64,000 nucleotides of DNA, taken from positions 870,501-934,500 of the forward strand of contig NZ_FNUZ01000002.1 in the NCBI RefSeq assembly GCF_900108225.1, written 5' to 3'. The DNA comes from Thalassococcus halodurans. Lineage in GTDB: Bacteria > Pseudomonadota > Alphaproteobacteria > Rhodobacterales > Rhodobacteraceae. The notes beneath the pieces are model-generated. The model saw only the letters and a list, made by a program, of their open reading frames with translations. It ran no database searches and was not told the DNA's origin. How positions within the stretch are numbered: the first letter of the stretch is position 1; every line of letters starts with the position of its first letter. Shown here piece by piece: positions 1 through 7,455 of the stretch. Both the position numbers and the translations under genes were made by a program.

Positions 1-304
1 CGCGGATCAGACGCGCAAAGATGTCGGGGTTGTGAATTCTCAGTTCTGCCACAGGTCCGGGCTTTTTTCCCTCGGCACGGAAGCGACGCCCATCGGGTAA
101 GACAAAATCGATACGGCCGCTCTCCATGTTCTGCGCGATGTCGAACACGTGTTTGAAATACCGCGGCAGACCCGTTTGATTGGTCGTGTCTGTCAAAACC
201 ATGTCAGCCCCCTGTAGCGCGACACCGCCCATATTCTGGCGGTCATTGTTAAGACCTAGGCTAAGCGGGGCATTGGTGGTCTGGCAAGCGTCCGTACTAG
301 TCAT
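1..304 (-). CDS. Cyclopropane-fatty-acyl-phospholipid synthase-like methyltransferase, N-terminal part (cut by window edge)
   Basis: The reading frame starts at an ATG at 304 and stays open to the window edge, giving about 101 residues (begins MTSTDACQTTNAP; contains LPRYFKHVFDI and IDFVLPDGRRFRAEG). This pattern matches the N-terminal domain that precedes the SAM-dependent methyltransferase domain of Cfa-type enzymes, which methylenate unsaturated acyl chains of membrane lipids; the catalytic part lies outside the window. Its ATG shares one base with the TAA stop of the upstream photolyase gene (TAATG), so the two are almost certainly one transcript. In Rhodobacter sphaeroides a photolyase gene and a cfa-like gene are neighbours in the RpoE/ChrR singlet-oxygen regulon (established knowledge), so a photo-oxidative stress role is a reasonable inference. 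Family call rests on the N-terminus only. Confidence 0.65.
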   Translation of the reverse strand, partial: MTSTDACQTTNAPLSLGLNNDRQNMGGVALQGADMVLTDTTNQTGLPRYFKHVFDIAQNMESGRIDFVLPDGRRFRAEGKKPGPVAELRIHNPDIFARLIR

Positions 305-1725
305 TAAAAGTCCCTGTTTTCATATGCATCAAGCGCCCGCTGCCGTCCTTTGTCGGCGGTCACCACGGGATCGGGGTAATTGTCATCAGGTGACAGCCCC
401 CATGTTTTCGGGATCGCATCGAAGTAAGCCAACGCATCTTCGTGCGGATTTTTGCGCCCCTCAGCGATCCAACGTTTGACGTATTTCCGGTCCTTGTCGA
501 ACTTCTCCAACTGGGTCACCGGATTGAACACGCGGAAATAGGGCGTCGCGTCCGGGCCCGACCCAGCAGACCATTGCCACCCCATCGCGTTGGATGCAGG
601 GTCCCAATCGATTAGGCAGTCCTCGAACCATTTGAGGCCAATTTTCCAATGACACATCAGATGCTTGCACAGGTAAGATGCAACGATCATCCGCCCACGA
701 TTGTGCATCCGGCCGGTGACGTACATCTCACGTAGCGCGGCATCGACGAACTGAATGCCGGTGCGGCCATGCTTCCACGCCTGCACCTCGGCCTTTCGCT
801 CATCCGTGTTCCAAGGGAACGCGTCCCAGTCAGATTTCCAGTTCTCTGTCAGGATTTGCGGCGTGTGCCACATCAGATGATAGGCAAACTCGCGCCAGAC
901 CAGTTCCTTCAGAAACGTTTCAGCCCCCGCCTTGCCGTCTTCCCGTGCCCGAAACCCAGCGTGCCAGCATTGCCGAGGGGAAATTTCGCCCAGCGCAAGG
1001 TTTTCCGACAGGTTCGACGTGCCGTCCTTCCAGGGAAGATCGCGGGTTTCATCGTAGCCTTCGATGATCGATGCCACAAAGGCGCCCAGACGGCTGTGTG
1101 CCGCGCTTTCCCCGACCCGCGCGAAACGCGCGACAACATCCGCCCCGCGATACATTGCTTTGCCCAACTGCAGTTCAGACAAATCCTGACTGTCCGGCCA
1201 TTGATCCGGCGCTGGGATTTTTCCGGGAGTGCTGAGCGCTTCGCTGATGTCGTTGGATTTCACGGCACGCCAGAATGGCGTGTAGACCTTATAGTAACCG
1301 CCCTGCTTGGTTTCGACAGTCCATGGTTCAAACAGCAAATGGCCTGCATGCCCCTGCCCTTTGACGCCCATGTCCTCGAGACTGGACTTGACCGCTGTGT
1401 CACGTTCGACGCCTTCGGGGTCATACGTCCGGTTCCAGTGAACTTCTTTGGCACCGGTTTCCTTGGCCAAATCGGTTAGCACTTCCTTGGAAGGGCCCGA
1501 AAGAACAGTCAGGCGGCTGCCTTTGTCACGCAGGCTTTTGTCCAGTTGATGCAGCCCCTGTTCAAGCCGCCATTTGGGCGCCGCGCCCAGCGCATCGACC
1601 TGCCAGTCGCGAATAAAGACGGGAATGACGGGAACGCCGCACTCGACCGCGGCTGTCAAAGCCGGATTGTCACTAAGACGCAGGTCTTTCCGCACCCACC
1701 AAATTGCTGCTGTTTTGTCTGACAA
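304..1725 (-). CDS. phr: Deoxyribodipyrimidine photolyase (cryptochrome/photolyase family)
   Basis: Repairs UV-induced cyclobutane pyrimidine dimers with blue light through FAD. The protein opens with AAIWWVRKDLRLSDNPAL, the start of the Rossmann-like antenna-binding domain, and its C-terminal half carries the FAD-binding helical domain (RMHNRGRMIVASYL, DWDPASNAMGWQWSAGSGPDA, FNPVTQ). Length about 473 residues, normal for class I enzymes. The frame is open to an ATG at 1755, but I prefer the TTG at 1725: it has a GAGG Shine-Dalgarno six bases upstream and gives the expected N-terminus MSDKTAAIWW; the ATG has no evident ribosome site. Overlaps the downstream cfa-like gene by one base. Its promoter must lie in 1726-1900; I could not pick out a convincing -35/-10 pair there. 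Confidence 0.93.
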   Translation of the reverse strand: MSDKTAAIWWVRKDLRLSDNPALTAAVECGVPVIPVFIRDWQVDALGAAPKWRLEQGLHQLDKSLRDKGSRLTVLSGPSKEVLTDLAKETGAKEVHWNRTYDPEGVERDTAVKSSLEDMGVKGQGHAGHLLFEPWTVETKQGGYYKVYTPFWRAVKSNDISEALSTPGKIPAPDQWPDSQDLSELQLGKAMYRGADVVARFARVGESAAHSRLGAFVASIIEGYDETRDLPWKDGTSNLSENLALGEISPRQCWHAGFRAREDGKAGAETFLKELVWREFAYHLMWHTPQILTENWKSDWDAFPWNTDERKAEVQAWKHGRTGIQFVDAALREMYVTGRMHNRGRMIVASYLCKHLMCHWKIGLKWFEDCLIDWDPASNAMGWQWSAGSGPDATPYFRVFNPVTQLEKFDKDRKYVKRWIAEGRKNPHEDALAYFDAIPKTWGLSPDDNYPDPVVTADKGRQRALDAYENRDF

Positions 1726-1865
1726 AGTGGCCTCGTTTCTTGGATAACAGTGCAAACTAGCACGGAAAATTCGGGGTCAATGCAGACCAACACACAAAAT
1801 CGGCCATTTGTTCCGGCACGGCCCGCAGAATGCAGGGTTTGAATGCACCGCCCCTGTCCAAAGCT

Positions 1866-1894
1866 TTGACACGCGCTAGGTTATAACCAACGAT
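1866..1894 (+). promoter_or_regulatory. Possible sigma70 promoter for the DUF4345 gene
   Basis: A perfect TTGACA (1866-1871) is followed after 17 bases by AACGAT (1889-1894), a 3/6 match to the -10 box, about 28 bases before the ATG at 1922. The -10 is weak, so this is tentative. The rest of 1756-1921 separates two divergent genes and shows no other clear signal. Confidence 0.3.
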
Positions 1895-1921
1895 AAACCT
1901 ATTCAGACAGGCACCCTGCCC

Positions 1922-2278
1922 ATGGACATCATCAACATCATTCTGGCCGCGTTGACCGCGGTGTTTGGCGCATTCGGCTTTATCGCCCCGCGTTGGACCG
2001 CCCCGGTTCTGGATCTGGAACCGATCAGAACGAACATGGGTCTTAGCGAGATACGGGCCTCTACCGGTGGATTGTTTGTCGCTTTGGGCCTTGGGGCGAT
2101 CCTGATCGGCACGCCCATGGCCTACGGGATGATGGGCATCGCTTATGTCGGTGCCGCATCTGGGCGCTTGCTGTCCATTTTTATGGATTCCCCGCCGCGT
2201 TCAAAGGCGCTGCTCTATTTTGCAATCGAAGCGGCATTTGCGGCTTGGCTGGTCGGCTACAACCTGATCGTTGCTTAA
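1922..2278 (+). CDS. Small membrane protein, DUF4345-like
   Basis: 118 residues, almost entirely hydrophobic, with about four predicted membrane segments (residues 3-25, 48-66, 68-86, 96-116) and a short polar stretch containing GRLLSIFMDSPPRS. The arrangement and the AxGRLxSxxxD-like motif resemble DUF4345 inner-membrane proteins; no biochemical function is known for that family. Translation starts at the ATG at 1922. It stands alone between the divergent photolyase operon and the tmRNA gene. Confidence 0.6.
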   Translation: MDIINIILAALTAVFGAFGFIAPRWTAPVLDLEPIRTNMGLSEIRASTGGLFVALGLGAILIGTPMAYGMMGIAYVGAASGRLLSIFMDSPPRSKALLYFAIEAAFAAWLVGYNLIVA

Positions 2279-2313
2279 TCGGGGATTTCACCAAAATTCC
2301 GGCTCACCCCCCT

Positions 2314-2341
2314 TTGCACCGCCAAACGAAGCCCTTATATT
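2314..2341 (+). promoter_or_regulatory. Probable sigma70 promoter of ssrA
   Basis: TTGCAC (2314-2319) and TATATT (2336-2341) are separated by 16 bases and sit just before the first base-paired segment of the tmRNA precursor. This would put the transcript start near 2348, in keeping with the acceptor piece beginning there. Box match and position only; not tested. Confidence 0.5.
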
Positions 2342-2344
2342 CAC

Positions 2345-2662
2345 AGTGTTCCGCAAGGGACTATGGACATAAACGCGCTCGTAATAAGCGGATCGGACCC
2401 GGGGGCGGTACCCGGCGGCTCCACCAAAACTCCTTCGTTTGAGGACCATGGGGCCGAAATAGGATCGACGAACGTCTAAAGGGGTTTTGCTTTGTCCCGG
2501 TGAGATACCACCGTTATCGGTTCAAACAGTACAATTGCAAACGACAATCGTGCTCCGGTTGCTCTGGCTGCGTAAGCAGTTCGAGTGATCGATCTTTAAG
2601 CCCAGCCCTCTAGCAAGGTCTGGCGGGGTTCGCAGGCACCTGGCAACAGAAGCCTGCACTTC
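2345..2662 (+). ncRNA. ssrA: Transfer-messenger RNA, circularly permuted two-piece form
   Basis: Rescues stalled ribosomes by trans-translation. The acceptor piece comes first and ends with CGGCTCC-A-CCA at 2416-2426; after a short internal spacer (2427-2449) the coding piece begins with GGGGCCG at 2450, and these two heptamers pair (one G-U) to form the split acceptor stem. A T-arm-like CCGGG/CCCGG stem lies at about 2408-2415 and upstream. The coding piece continues with the conserved AGGATCGACGAACG and the tag reading frame at 2537-2575, then pseudoknot-rich sequence including GCAGGC/GCCTGC near 2629-2657. Gene permutation with separate acceptor and coding RNAs is the known alphaproteobacterial arrangement. 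The outer ends are approximate. Confidence 0.93.
2537..2575 (+). other. ssrA: tmRNA proteolysis-tag reading frame
   Basis: Resume codon GCA at 2537; the frame encodes ANDNRAPVALAA followed by TAA (2573-2575). The AND-N start is the SspB-contact part and the final ALAA is the ClpX-recognised end in known ssrA tags. The adaptor gene sspB lies 1.7 kb downstream. Confidence 0.93.
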
Positions 2663-2670
2663 CAACACAC

Positions 2671-2898
2671 TTGAAAACCTATTTGCACGCTGACACTGAT
2701 CGGTTTTCAGCCCCGATCACGACGGTGCAAGAACTGCTGGACTTGGTCCGGCCCTTTCCCCTATCGCTTCACCATATGATTGAGACGTGCGATCCCTACA
2801 TGCCCTCTTTGCCCCATGTCACACAGGCACAGGCACAGGCACAGGCATTTGCGATTTGCGATGCCCATTTCGCACAATCGAAGGAGGCCACCACATGA
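2671..2898 (+). CDS. Small hypothetical protein translationally coupled to chrA
   Basis: 75-residue frame of unknown function. It uses good GC-rich codons and ends in an ATGA overlap with the chrA start, which argues that it is real. The start is uncertain: the TTG at 2671 gives MKTYLHADTDRF but has no Shine-Dalgarno and lies right at the end of the tmRNA; an internal ATG at 2776 is the alternative. A tandem repeat of the hexamer CACAGG/CAGGCA (about 2821-2847) encodes a QAQAQAQA run before FAICDAHFAQ. No domain recognised. The chrA Shine-Dalgarno (AAGGAGG, 2881-2887) is inside its last codons. Confidence 0.45.
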   Translation: MKTYLHADTDRFSAPITTVQELLDLVRPFPLSLHHMIETCDPYMPSLPHVTQAQAQAQAFAICDAHFAQSKEATT

Positions 2899-4160
2899 GT
2901 GCAAATGTTTTCGGCCCCCTGACCAAGGCCTTCGGGCGTATCGGATTGCTGTCCTTTGGCGGTCCCGCAGCACAGATCGCATTGATGCATCGCGTGATCG
3001 TGGAAGAAAAGAAATGGCTGGACGAACGCACCTACCTGAATGCGCTCAGCTTTTGCATGCTTCTTCCCGGGCCCGAGGCGATGCAACTGGCCACTTACGT
3101 TGGCTGGAAACGCGCGGGGATTCTGGGTGGGCTGCTGTCAGGACTGCTCTTTGTGCTTCCCGGTGCGTTCGTGATCGCGGTTCTTGCACTGTCCTATTCG
3201 ATCTTCGGGGCCCGTCCCGAAGCACAGGCCGTTCTGGTCGGCATCCAAGCGACGGTCATTATGATCGTTTTGCAGGCCCTCTATCGGCTGTCCAAGAAAA
3301 GCCTGCGCTCGACGGGCCTTTGGGCGGTCGCGCTTTTGTCGTTCTGCGCGATTTTCCTATTTGATCTGCCCTTCCCTGTCATTCTGATCCTTGCCGCGAT
3401 TTACGGCGCAATGGCTCAGGGCACTCCGCCGACAACCGATACGGATAAACCCGCGTCACTGCCGTTTTCCTTCAGGCAAACCGGTTTCTGGCTTGTGCTC
3501 TGGCTGGCCCCATTGGCTGTTTTGTGGGCTATGGATCAAACGCTGTTGTTCCAACTGGGCGCATTCTTTGCGAAATTGGCGGTTGTCACATTCGGCGGTG
3601 CCTACGCAGTTCTGGCTTACATGGCGCAAGAGGTTGTCACCATCCGCGGCTGGCTAAGCCCTGAACAGATGGTTGATGCGCTTGGTCTGGCTGAAACGAC
3701 CCCCGGCCCCTTGATCCTTGTCACGCAGTTTGTCGGCATGGTGACCGGATACGAACATGCGGGCGTAGCGTTTGCACTGATCGCCGGGCTGCTGACGCTC
3801 TGGATGACGTTTGTGCCTTGTTTTCTGTGGATCTTCACCTTTGCCCCACATCTGGACCGCCTGCTTGCCAGACCGCGGCTGCAAGGTGCCCTTAGCGCCA
3901 TCAGCGCCGCTGTGGTCGGAGTTATCCTGAACCTGTCGATCTGGTTCGCGCTTCATGTCTTTTTCGAAGACGTCCAAAGCCATTCCTTCGGGATCGTATC
4001 GGTCACATGGCCGGTTCTGTCCAGTGTATCGGTTCCGACATTGCTGCTTAGTGCGCTTGCCGGATTGGCCTTGTTCTGGCGGCATCTTTCTGTGCTGACG
4101 ACGCTGGTTCTGACCGTAATCGCGGGGCTTGGCCTGTACCACTATGGCGTCATTGGATAG
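2895..4160 (+). CDS. chrA: Chromate transporter, ChrA family (two-domain)
   Basis: Inner-membrane transporter of the CHR superfamily; characterised members export chromate. 421 residues with two homologous halves: the first has FGGPAAQIALMHR followed by LLPGPEAMQLATYVGW (residues about 20-65), the second FGGAYAVLAYMAQEV followed by ETTPGPLILVTQFVG (about 235-285), each followed by several hydrophobic helices. The start at 2895 is supported by AAGGAGG eight bases upstream; the longer open frame from 2787 adds a low-complexity, out-of-frame reading of the CACAGG repeat and is unlikely. Coupled to the small ORF before it. Substrate specificity cannot be read from sequence. Confidence 0.92.
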   Translation: MSANVFGPLTKAFGRIGLLSFGGPAAQIALMHRVIVEEKKWLDERTYLNALSFCMLLPGPEAMQLATYVGWKRAGILGGLLSGLLFVLPGAFVIAVLALSYSIFGARPEAQAVLVGIQATVIMIVLQALYRLSKKSLRSTGLWAVALLSFCAIFLFDLPFPVILILAAIYGAMAQGTPPTTDTDKPASLPFSFRQTGFWLVLWLAPLAVLWAMDQTLLFQLGAFFAKLAVVTFGGAYAVLAYMAQEVVTIRGWLSPEQMVDALGLAETTPGPLILVTQFVGMVTGYEHAGVAFALIAGLLTLWMTFVPCFLWIFTFAPHLDRLLARPRLQGALSAISAAVVGVILNLSIWFALHVFFEDVQSHSFGIVSVTWPVLSSVSVPTLLLSALAGLALFWRHLSVLTTLVLTVIAGLGLYHYGVIG

Positions 4161-4239
4161 CACGATTTTTCAGCTTCAATGGCCTTCCGTTTCCGTCGGA
4201 ATCGAATATTGTAAGCGCAACACTGAAGGGAACGACCAT

Positions 4240-4731
4240 ATGACCGGCGGAATTGACTATGGCAATCTGATGCATCGCGCGATGCGGGGCCTTATCCAAG
4301 AGGTTCTGGAAGGCGTTGCCAAGGATGGGCTGCCGCTGGACCATCATTTCTTCATCACCTTCGACACCGGTCACCCCGATGTCGAAATCGCTGACTGGCT
4401 GTCGGATCGCTATCCCGGCGAAATGACCGTCGTTATGCAACACTGGTACGAAGATCTGGACGTCACCAACGAAGGCTTTGCGGTCACACTGAACTTTGGC
4501 GATGCGCCCGAGCGGCTGTATATCCCTTACGACGCGATCAAGACATTCGTTGATCCTTCCGTTGAGTTCGGTCTGCGCTTTGAATCGTCTGAGGAAGAGG
4601 ATGCACAGCGTCCGCACCTGACAAATGCGGCGCCCGCAGAAGCAGAAGCCGAGGATGACACCGACGAGCCTGAAGAAAAGCCGCAAAAGAAAGATGCGGA
4701 TATCGTCAGCCTCGACAGCTTCCGCAAGTAA
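4240..4731 (+). CDS. sspB: ClpXP adaptor SspB (alpha type)
   Basis: Binds the ssrA degradation tag and tethers substrates to ClpXP. 163 residues: an N-terminal substrate-binding domain (DYGNLMHRAMRGLIQEVL, LDHHFFITFDTGHPDVEI, YPGEMTVVMQHWYEDL, FAVTLNFGDAPERLYIPYDAI, FVDPSVEFGLRF) and an acidic, Glu/Asp-rich linker ending in a short conserved tail (ADIVSLDSFRK) that in the family contacts ClpX. I chose the ATG at 4240 (GAAGGG upstream); the open frame reaches back into chrA but the extra residues do not resemble the family. The cognate tag is encoded by ssrA in the same window. Confidence 0.93.
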   Translation: MTGGIDYGNLMHRAMRGLIQEVLEGVAKDGLPLDHHFFITFDTGHPDVEIADWLSDRYPGEMTVVMQHWYEDLDVTNEGFAVTLNFGDAPERLYIPYDAIKTFVDPSVEFGLRFESSEEEDAQRPHLTNAAPAEAEAEDDTDEPEEKPQKKDADIVSLDSFRK

Positions 4732-4742
4732 GCATGGCCGTT

Positions 4743-4765
4743 AGCGCAAGCACTCAGCTTGCGCT
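4743..4765 (+). terminator. Hairpin after sspB
   Basis: Perfect 9-bp stem AGCGCAAGC/GCTTGCGCT with a 5-base loop, 12 bases after the sspB stop. It is followed only by a short CCTTT, so it may be a weak terminator or an mRNA 3-prime stabiliser. Confidence 0.5.
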
Positions 4766-4801
4766 GAACTCCTTTAAAAATAACGATGAAAAACATGTGA
4801 T

Positions 4802-4841
4802 CAAAGCAGGCTCCCGCCTGCTTTGCGTTGAACATTTTTTG
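4802..4841 (+). terminator. Rho-independent terminator between sspB and fumC
   Basis: Perfect 10-bp stem CAAAGCAGGC/GCCTGCTTTG with loop TCCC (4802-4825), followed after nine bases by a run of six T (4835-4840). Second hairpin in the sspB-fumC spacer. Confidence 0.6.
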
Positions 4842-4887
4842 TTGCCCCGATAAACGGCATGCAATCGCATACAGAAAGGAGCGCCAA

Positions 4888-6282
4888 ATGACCGCAACCC
4901 GCACCGAGACGGACAGCTTTGGCCCGCTTGAAGTCCCCGCAGACAAATACTGGGGCGCACAGACACAGCGTTCGATCATCAACTTCCCCATCGGTTGGGA
5001 ACGTCAGCCCGTGCCGATCATCCGCGCCCTCGGCGCGATCAAAAAGGCCTGCGCCCAGACAAACGTCGAATTCGGCAACATGGAGCCCGAAATCGGCGAC
5101 GCGATCTGTCAAGCCGCGCAGGAAGTGATCGACGGCAAATTCGATGACAACTTCCCGCTAGTTGTTTGGCAAACGGGGTCTGGTACCCAGTCGAACATGA
5201 ACTCGAACGAGGTCATCTCGAACCGCGCGATTGAAATTCTGGGTGGCGTGATGGGTTCCAAGTCCCCTGTGCACCCGAACGACCACTGCAACATGGGCCA
5301 GTCGTCGAACGACACCTTTCCTACAGCCATGCATGTGGGCATCGGCCTTCAGGCGCGTGACGTGTTGCTGCCCGGTCTGAACAAACTGGCGGCTGCGCTT
5401 GAGGCAAAATCGGATGAATTCAAAGACATCATCAAGATCGGCCGGACCCACACCCAAGACGCAACACCACTGACGCTGGGTCAGGAATTCTCGGGCTATG
5501 CGCATCAGGTGCGCAAAGGCATCGAACGGGTCGAAGCCTGCCTGCCCGACATCTACGAACTGGCGCAAGGTGGCACCGCAGTTGGCACTGGTCTGAACAC
5601 CAAAAAAGGCTGGGACACCAAGGTCGCCGCGCGCATCGCGGAAATCACCGGCCTGCCCTTTGTCACCGCCCCCAACAAGTTCGAGGCACTGGCCGCCCAT
5701 GACGCAATGGTCATGTTCTCGGGCGCGTTGAAAACCGTTGCCGCATCGCTGTTCAAAATCGCCAACGACATCCGTTTGTTGGGGTCCGGCCCGCGGTCCG
5801 GTCTGGGCGAACTGATCCTGCCGGAAAACGAACCAGGATCGTCCATCATGCCGGGCAAGGTGAACCCGACACAGGCCGAAGCCCTGACCATGGTCTGCGC
5901 ACACGTCATGGGCAATGACGCCGCTGTTGGTTTTGCAGGCTCTCAGGGCCACTTCGAACTGAACGTCTATAACCCGATGATGTCCTACAATGTGCTGCAA
6001 TCCATGCAGCTTTTGGGTGACAGCGCGTCGGCCTTCACCGACAACATGGTGTCCGGCATCCAAGCGAACGAAGCGCGGATCGACAAGCTGATGAAAGAAA
6101 GCCTGATGCTGGTTACAGCGCTGGCCCCCACCATCGGCTACGACAACGCGACCAAGGTTGCCAAGACAGCCCACAAGAACGGCACGACCCTGAAGGAAGA
6201 GGCGATTGCACTGGGCTTTGTGGACGAAAAAACCTTTGACGAGATTGTCCGCCCCGAGGACATGATCGGCCCGAAAGACTGA
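4888..6282 (+). CDS. fumC: Fumarate hydratase class II
   Basis: Reversible hydration of fumarate to L-malate in the TCA cycle; oxygen-stable, iron-free homotetramer in the cytoplasm. 464 residues, normal for the family. Visible signatures are [15 protein letters not shown] and [20 protein letters not shown] in the substrate pocket and the fumarase/aspartase-superfamily signature [13 protein letters not shown] near residue 315. The start at 4888 ([17 protein letters not shown]) has AGAAAGGAG upstream; the frame extends upstream to 4828 but that segment covers the terminator. It is a single-gene unit flanked by terminators. Confidence 0.97.
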   Translation: MTATRTETDSFGPLEVPADKYWGAQTQRSIINFPIGWERQPVPIIRALGAIKKACAQTNVEFGNMEPEIGDAICQAAQEVIDGKFDDNFPLVVWQTGSGTQSNMNSNEVISNRAIEILGGVMGSKSPVHPNDHCNMGQSSNDTFPTAMHVGIGLQARDVLLPGLNKLAAALEAKSDEFKDIIKIGRTHTQDATPLTLGQEFSGYAHQVRKGIERVEACLPDIYELAQGGTAVGTGLNTKKGWDTKVAARIAEITGLPFVTAPNKFEALAAHDAMVMFSGALKTVAASLFKIANDIRLLGSGPRSGLGELILPENEPGSSIMPGKVNPTQAEALTMVCAHVMGNDAAVGFAGSQGHFELNVYNPMMSYNVLQSMQLLGDSASAFTDNMVSGIQANEARIDKLMKESLMLVTALAPTIGYDNATKVAKTAHKNGTTLKEEAIALGFVDEKTFDEIVRPEDMIGPKD

Positions 6283-6307
6283 TCCATCAGTCATCGCTAG
6301 AAATAAT

Positions 6308-6338
6308 GATCGCGGTCTGAAAAGATCGCGATTTTTTT
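6308..6338 (+). terminator. Terminator of fumC
   Basis: Stem ATCGCG (6309-6314) / CGCGAT (6327-6332) followed directly by a run of T residues, 26 bases after the fumC stop codon. Confidence 0.75.
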
Positions 6339-6408
6339 CGACGGAAATCCGACGGACGCACGTACTACCTCAGCTATTCGGTTTTAGCACCTAATTATGA
6401 GGCCCCTT

Positions 6409-7005
6409 ATGTCCCGGCTTTCCCCCTATTGGCTTTGGATTGTTTTATCCCTGCCCGCGTTTGGTATGGCCTACGAAATTGCCACCTCGACCAACCCGCG
6501 CATCGTTCACATTCTGCTTCATCCCACAGGCGAATTTTCCGCACGTTTCCTGATCATCGCCATGCTGGCCACCCCGCTTTGCATGTTGTTCAAAGGCTGG
6601 CGCGGGCCGCGTTGGCTGCGGAAGAACCGCCGCTACTTCGGCGTTGCGGCCTTTGCCTACGCCGCCCTGCACACCGTGTTCTATATCTACGACGCCGCCA
6701 CCATCGAACGGATGCTGCAGCAACTTCCCCGCCTGTACATCTGGACCGGCTGGGCCGCCTTCGCGATCTTCATTCCTTTGGCGGTGACGTCGATGGACTA
6801 CTTCGTGCGCAAGATGGGCCCTGCCTGGAAAACCCTGCAACGATGGACCTATCCAGCGGCGGTTCTGACACTGGTCCACTGGGCCGCCCTGCATGACTGG
6901 CGCGATCCGACCGCAGCCATCGTGCACTTTACCCCCCTCGCGTTACTGGAAGCCTACCGCATCTGGTACTGGTATCTTCGTCCCAGTCGAATGTCCCCCG
7001 CATAG
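6409..7005 (+). CDS. Ferric-reductase-like transmembrane protein (MsrQ/YedZ-like)
   Basis: About 198 residues with six hydrophobic segments and histidines placed inside membrane helices (YAALHTVFYIYDA and LTLVHWAALHDWR), as expected for the b-haem-binding ferric reductase-like domain found in YedZ/MsrQ. MsrQ passes electrons from the quinone pool to the periplasmic methionine sulfoxide reductase MsrP; no msrP is adjacent here, so either the partner is elsewhere or this is another family member. I prefer the ATG at 6409, preceded by GAGG, over the ATG at 6397. Confidence 0.75.
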   Translation: MSRLSPYWLWIVLSLPAFGMAYEIATSTNPRIVHILLHPTGEFSARFLIIAMLATPLCMLFKGWRGPRWLRKNRRYFGVAAFAYAALHTVFYIYDAATIERMLQQLPRLYIWTGWAAFAIFIPLAVTSMDYFVRKMGPAWKTLQRWTYPAAVLTLVHWAALHDWRDPTAAIVHFTPLALLEAYRIWYWYLRPSRMSPA

Positions 7006-7044
7006 CACGCTGGACGAAGCGAACGGTTGAGGTATGATGGCGTT

Positions 7045-7215
7045 ATGGCACAAGTCATCAACCTCAACCGTTTCAAAAAAGCCCGCAAGCGTTCGGAAGA
7101 ACGCGCGCAAGCGGATGAAAATGCTGTAAAATTCGGCCGAACAAAACATCAGAAATCGGTAGACAAAGCAAATAACGAGCGTTCAAAGCGCGATTTGGAC
7201 GGTAAGAAGAGTTGA
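7045..7215 (+). CDS. DUF4169 family small basic protein
   Basis: 56 residues, strongly basic and charged, beginning MAQVINLNRFKKARKR and rich in Lys, Arg and Asn throughout. The N-terminal VINLNRFKKARKR segment is typical of DUF4169 proteins; function unknown. A TTG at 7027 in the same frame would add six residues. Its stop codon directly abuts the ATG of the next gene, so the two are translationally linked. Confidence 0.7.
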   Translation: MAQVINLNRFKKARKRSEERAQADENAVKFGRTKHQKSVDKANNERSKRDLDGKKS

Positions 7216-7443
7216 ATGAGCGGACCACCTGTTAAACGATCCCTAACCCTAAAAGGCCACCGCACGTCGGTTTCACTTGAAGATGAATTCTGGCTTGAAT
7301 TCAGGCGCTTGGCCGAGAGACAAGAAAAACCCCTGAACCAATTGGCGGCCGAAATTGACGCGGCCCGTGAAATCGACACGGGCCTTGCCTCGGCTATACG
7401 GGTTTATGTGCTGAACTCACTCAAAGAGCAGCTTAGCAACTAG
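7216..7443 (+). CDS. Ribbon-helix-helix domain protein
   Basis: 75 residues. The segment KRSLTLKGHRTSVSLEDEFWLEFRRLAERQEKPLNQLAAEID reads as a basic beta strand followed by two helices, the ribbon-helix-helix DNA-binding fold of the type found in small alphaproteobacterial proteins. It probably binds DNA as a dimer, but its target is unknown. Starts immediately after the DUF4169 stop with no spacer and ends 12 bases before the convergent SIMPL gene. A toxin-antitoxin pairing with the preceding gene is possible but the partner does not look like a known toxin. Confidence 0.75.
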   Translation: MSGPPVKRSLTLKGHRTSVSLEDEFWLEFRRLAERQEKPLNQLAAEIDAAREIDTGLASAIRVYVLNSLKEQLSN

Positions 7444-7455
7444 CCCTACTGGGCG

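Noticed and set aside
2245-2442. 65-residue plus-strand ORF before and inside ssrA
   Set aside because: It covers the promoter and the acceptor piece of the tmRNA gene and has no Shine-Dalgarno.
2787-4160. Longer start for chrA at 2787
   Set aside because: The extra residues come from out-of-frame reading of the CACAGG repeat; the AAGGAGG before 2895 and the family N-terminus favour 2895.
5158-6294. 378-residue minus-strand frame opposite fumC
   Set aside because: Antisense shadow of fumC; the fumarase signatures establish the plus-strand gene.
7045-7443. A classical toxin-antitoxin module
   Set aside because: Neither protein matches a known toxin; kept only as a low-interest speculation.
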